Positions 62,233 through 64,000 of a stretch of DNA of 64,000 nucleotides are shown here, piece after piece. Position 1 is the first letter of the stretch, and each line of letters starts with the position of its first letter. Made by a program: the position numbers and the translations under genes. Source of the DNA: Corylus avellana (lineage: Eukaryota; Streptophyta; Magnoliopsida; Fagales; Betulaceae). Below the pieces are notes generated by a model, which was not told the origin of the DNA, searched no databases, and was given only the letters and a program-made list of their open reading frames with translations. Where the stretch lies: positions 28,693,382 through 28,757,381 of the forward strand of contig NC_081547.1 of the NCBI RefSeq assembly GCF_901000735.1. The letters are read 5' to 3'.

Positions 62233-62440
62233 CTTCTCTCCTGTATTATACATAAGGAGCATCAGCATTCCCCCTCTATTTTCCCCCTCTTTTTGTTTAG
62301 TCTACCGTACTGTGAAAGGTGATGTTTCCTTCTTTAGTTTCAAAGCAGTATAATATTTTGATATATTTTTTATATATATAGTACAAATATATTCAAACAA
62401 AGCTAGAATTAGTCATTATTATTAGTATTATTATTATAAT

Positions 62441-62531
62441 TTTTGACATGTTCGCACAAGAGGGGAGAGGAAATTCGAACTAGTGACCTCTGCTTCATTA
62501 AGCATAGTTACAGCCGATTGAGCTACCTTAT
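62441..62531 (-). mobile_element. tRNA-derived SINE, copy 4
   Basis: The minus strand reads AAGGTAGCTCAATCGGCTGT (A box), then ACTAGTTCGAATTTCC (B box), then CTTGTGCGAACATGTCAAAAA. It lies about 210 bases after the LAX stop, so it may be in the 3' UTR. No clear target duplication was found. Confidence 0.8.
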
Positions 62532-63601
62532 TTGGAATTTTTTTGACAAAAATTGAGGTTAAAGATTGCAACAAACTCTATTTTCTCCAAAGGCAATCTT
62601 TTATGTTAATTTTTACACCGGAAAACTTTTAGTGATTTTGTCACCGAAGCAAAGCCAAACAACATAATTCAGTAAATCTTACAAAAAAAACTCCGATATT
62701 GGTTTTTATGAGCCGTGATATGATTCTAATGACGATTGTGCATCCAATTTTCAAAAGATCACTTTGATTACAAGAGAACTATTATGCGGGGTCAGAACTA
62801 TGTTGAATTGATCCCATAAAAATTTTTAAAAACATTTATACAAATTCTTTCAAAATTAACTTTTTACCTCCTAAGAAGTGTGTTTTTTCTTTTTTTCTTT
62901 TTTGTCCCTCAAACCAATAAAAGTCCAACTCCGGCCCTTAGGATTAGGGCATTGTAGGGTAGTTAGTATCTGCTTCACATGGCCTAGCCTGCACAATAGC
63001 AGACTACTGTCCAGCATCTTGCTCCCCTTGCATGTGATTTCACATGAATATAAAAACTGTATTGTTATGATTAATAATGTAATTTTAAGCCCCCCTTTGA
63101 CTGGCTTTTGTTTAATTTTTTCTCATTCACATGAAACCACAACGTTATATGTCGTTTTTCTGCGTAATTATGTTGTCTTTAGGGTTGACTAGTCAAATTG
63201 CGATGGATTAACTTTGAACCCTCGTTGACGTGGACGGCCTGAAAAGGTTGTTTACATGCGTTCAATGGCCGAATAAGGAATTTTGACATGCCAGCAAAAT
63301 TATAAAAAGACTTTTTATAGCAAGGGGAAAATAAAATCAATAATTAATTTTTGAGGGTCCACAAAAAAAGAATGATGGTTTTAATTTTTAAAGGGATTTT
63401 CAATAATTTTGGCGAGATTGAAGCCCCAAACCTACCACCATGGGTCTGCCCTACATGTGTTAGGTGTTTGTAGCTTTCATCTCTACCACCACACTCTGAA
63501 TTGCTTCTACTCGTGCTTCAATTTTTCATACTTGAGGATTATTATGACAAGCATTGGCGAGGGATTACCCAAAGACAAGTAAGAGATGATAAGTTTGCTT
63601 T
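62532..63601. other. Intergenic, no gene supported
   Basis: AT-rich; the open frame at 62878-63192 has no recognisable domain. Nothing else was seen. Confidence 0.45.
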
Positions 63602-63878
63602 TTAAATTGGGATGGAGGATTAAAATCCCCTAAAATTTGGGAGTTCGACTGTAATTCGGATCGTCCACAAAGAGAGAGATTGCAAAGTCTACTTGACTTG
63701 TAACCTCTTGTTTGTAAACTGTCTAAATTGCACTAAAAATCTTAAATTGAGGAGAGATTAGGATCTCCTAAATAGAGTTTGAATTATATTGTAATTCAGA
63801 CAATTTATAGAGACGGAGGTTACGAAATCTATCTACCTGCATCACAGTCTCTTCTTTGTGAGTTGCTTGAATTAAAAA
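63602..63878. repeat. Diverged tandem duplication of about 140 bp
   Basis: Two consecutive units share the order: TTAAATTG, GGAGGATTA (GGAGAGATTA), (A)TCCCCTAAA / TCTCCTAAA, TGTAATTCGGA / TGTAATTCAGA, GAGAGATTGCAAAGTCTAC / ACGGAGGTTACGAAATCTA, then CTTTGTGAGTTGCTTGAATT / CTTGTTTGTAAACTGTCTAA. They begin at about 63602 and 63744. It looks like part of a dispersed plant repeat; the remaining 122 bases of the window are A-rich. Confidence 0.65.
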
Positions 63879-64000
63879 TTAAGGAAAGACCCAATCATCC
63901 AATTGTCAATAACATTGCATTAAAATTTTAAGTTTTGAAAATAAACAAAAAAGAAAAAAAAAAGAAGCAAACTAAATAATTGAATATGCTCTACTAATTA

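Overview
This window is nuclear DNA of a flowering plant, most likely a eudicot. The evidence is AT-rich intergenic sequence, multi-exon genes with GT-AG introns at positions usual for plants, plant-only families (PIP1 aquaporin, AUX1/LAX auxin carrier, Hs1pro-1/HSPRO, SYP31 syntaxin) and a dense layer of small plant mobile elements (tRNA-derived SINEs, foldback MITEs, hAT-like ends, a decayed LINE RNase H domain). I cannot name the species. It is a scaffold with two 100-base N gaps.

Layout, left to right. 474-1974 (-): 5' exons of translation factor eIF3 subunit f; the rest lies off the left edge. 5163-6435 (-): a complete four-exon PIP1 aquaporin, with a complete tRNA-Lys(CUU) gene on the opposite strand inside its first intron. 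6614-15003: an assembly-suspect block, in which a 2.9-kb non-coding segment occurs twice, almost identical, on either side of a 2.4-kb gap-bounded contig that itself carries a long inverted repeat. 15025-20200: mobile-element-rich DNA (309-bp MITE with 9-bp target duplication, SINE, LINE RNase H pseudogene, hAT-like remnant). 20447-24468 (+): GT64 glycosyltransferase of the EPC1/GMT1 type (five exons). 25959-28093 (-): TPR-like protein (three exons). 31805-33205 (-): intronless HSPRO (Hs1pro-1-like). About 3 kb upstream of it is a striking cluster of four CACGTG boxes. 40295-42424 (-): ribosomal stalk protein P0 (five exons). 44684-48023 (+): Golgi Qa-SNARE SYP31 (six exons). 57886-62232 (+): LAX2-like auxin influx carrier (eight exons).

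All seven complete protein genes splice together in frame to full expected length. The genes are a normal mix of housekeeping functions (translation initiation, ribosome stalk, a lysine tRNA, Golgi SNARE, sphingolipid glycosylation) and plant physiology (water channel, auxin uptake, stress/defence). They do not form an operon or a biosynthetic cluster. I found no coherent undescribed multi-gene system. The best leads are the assembly duplication, a SINE family with four copies here, the G-box cluster upstream of HSPRO, the nested antisense tRNA gene, and a possible orphan terminal exon near 50.3 kb.
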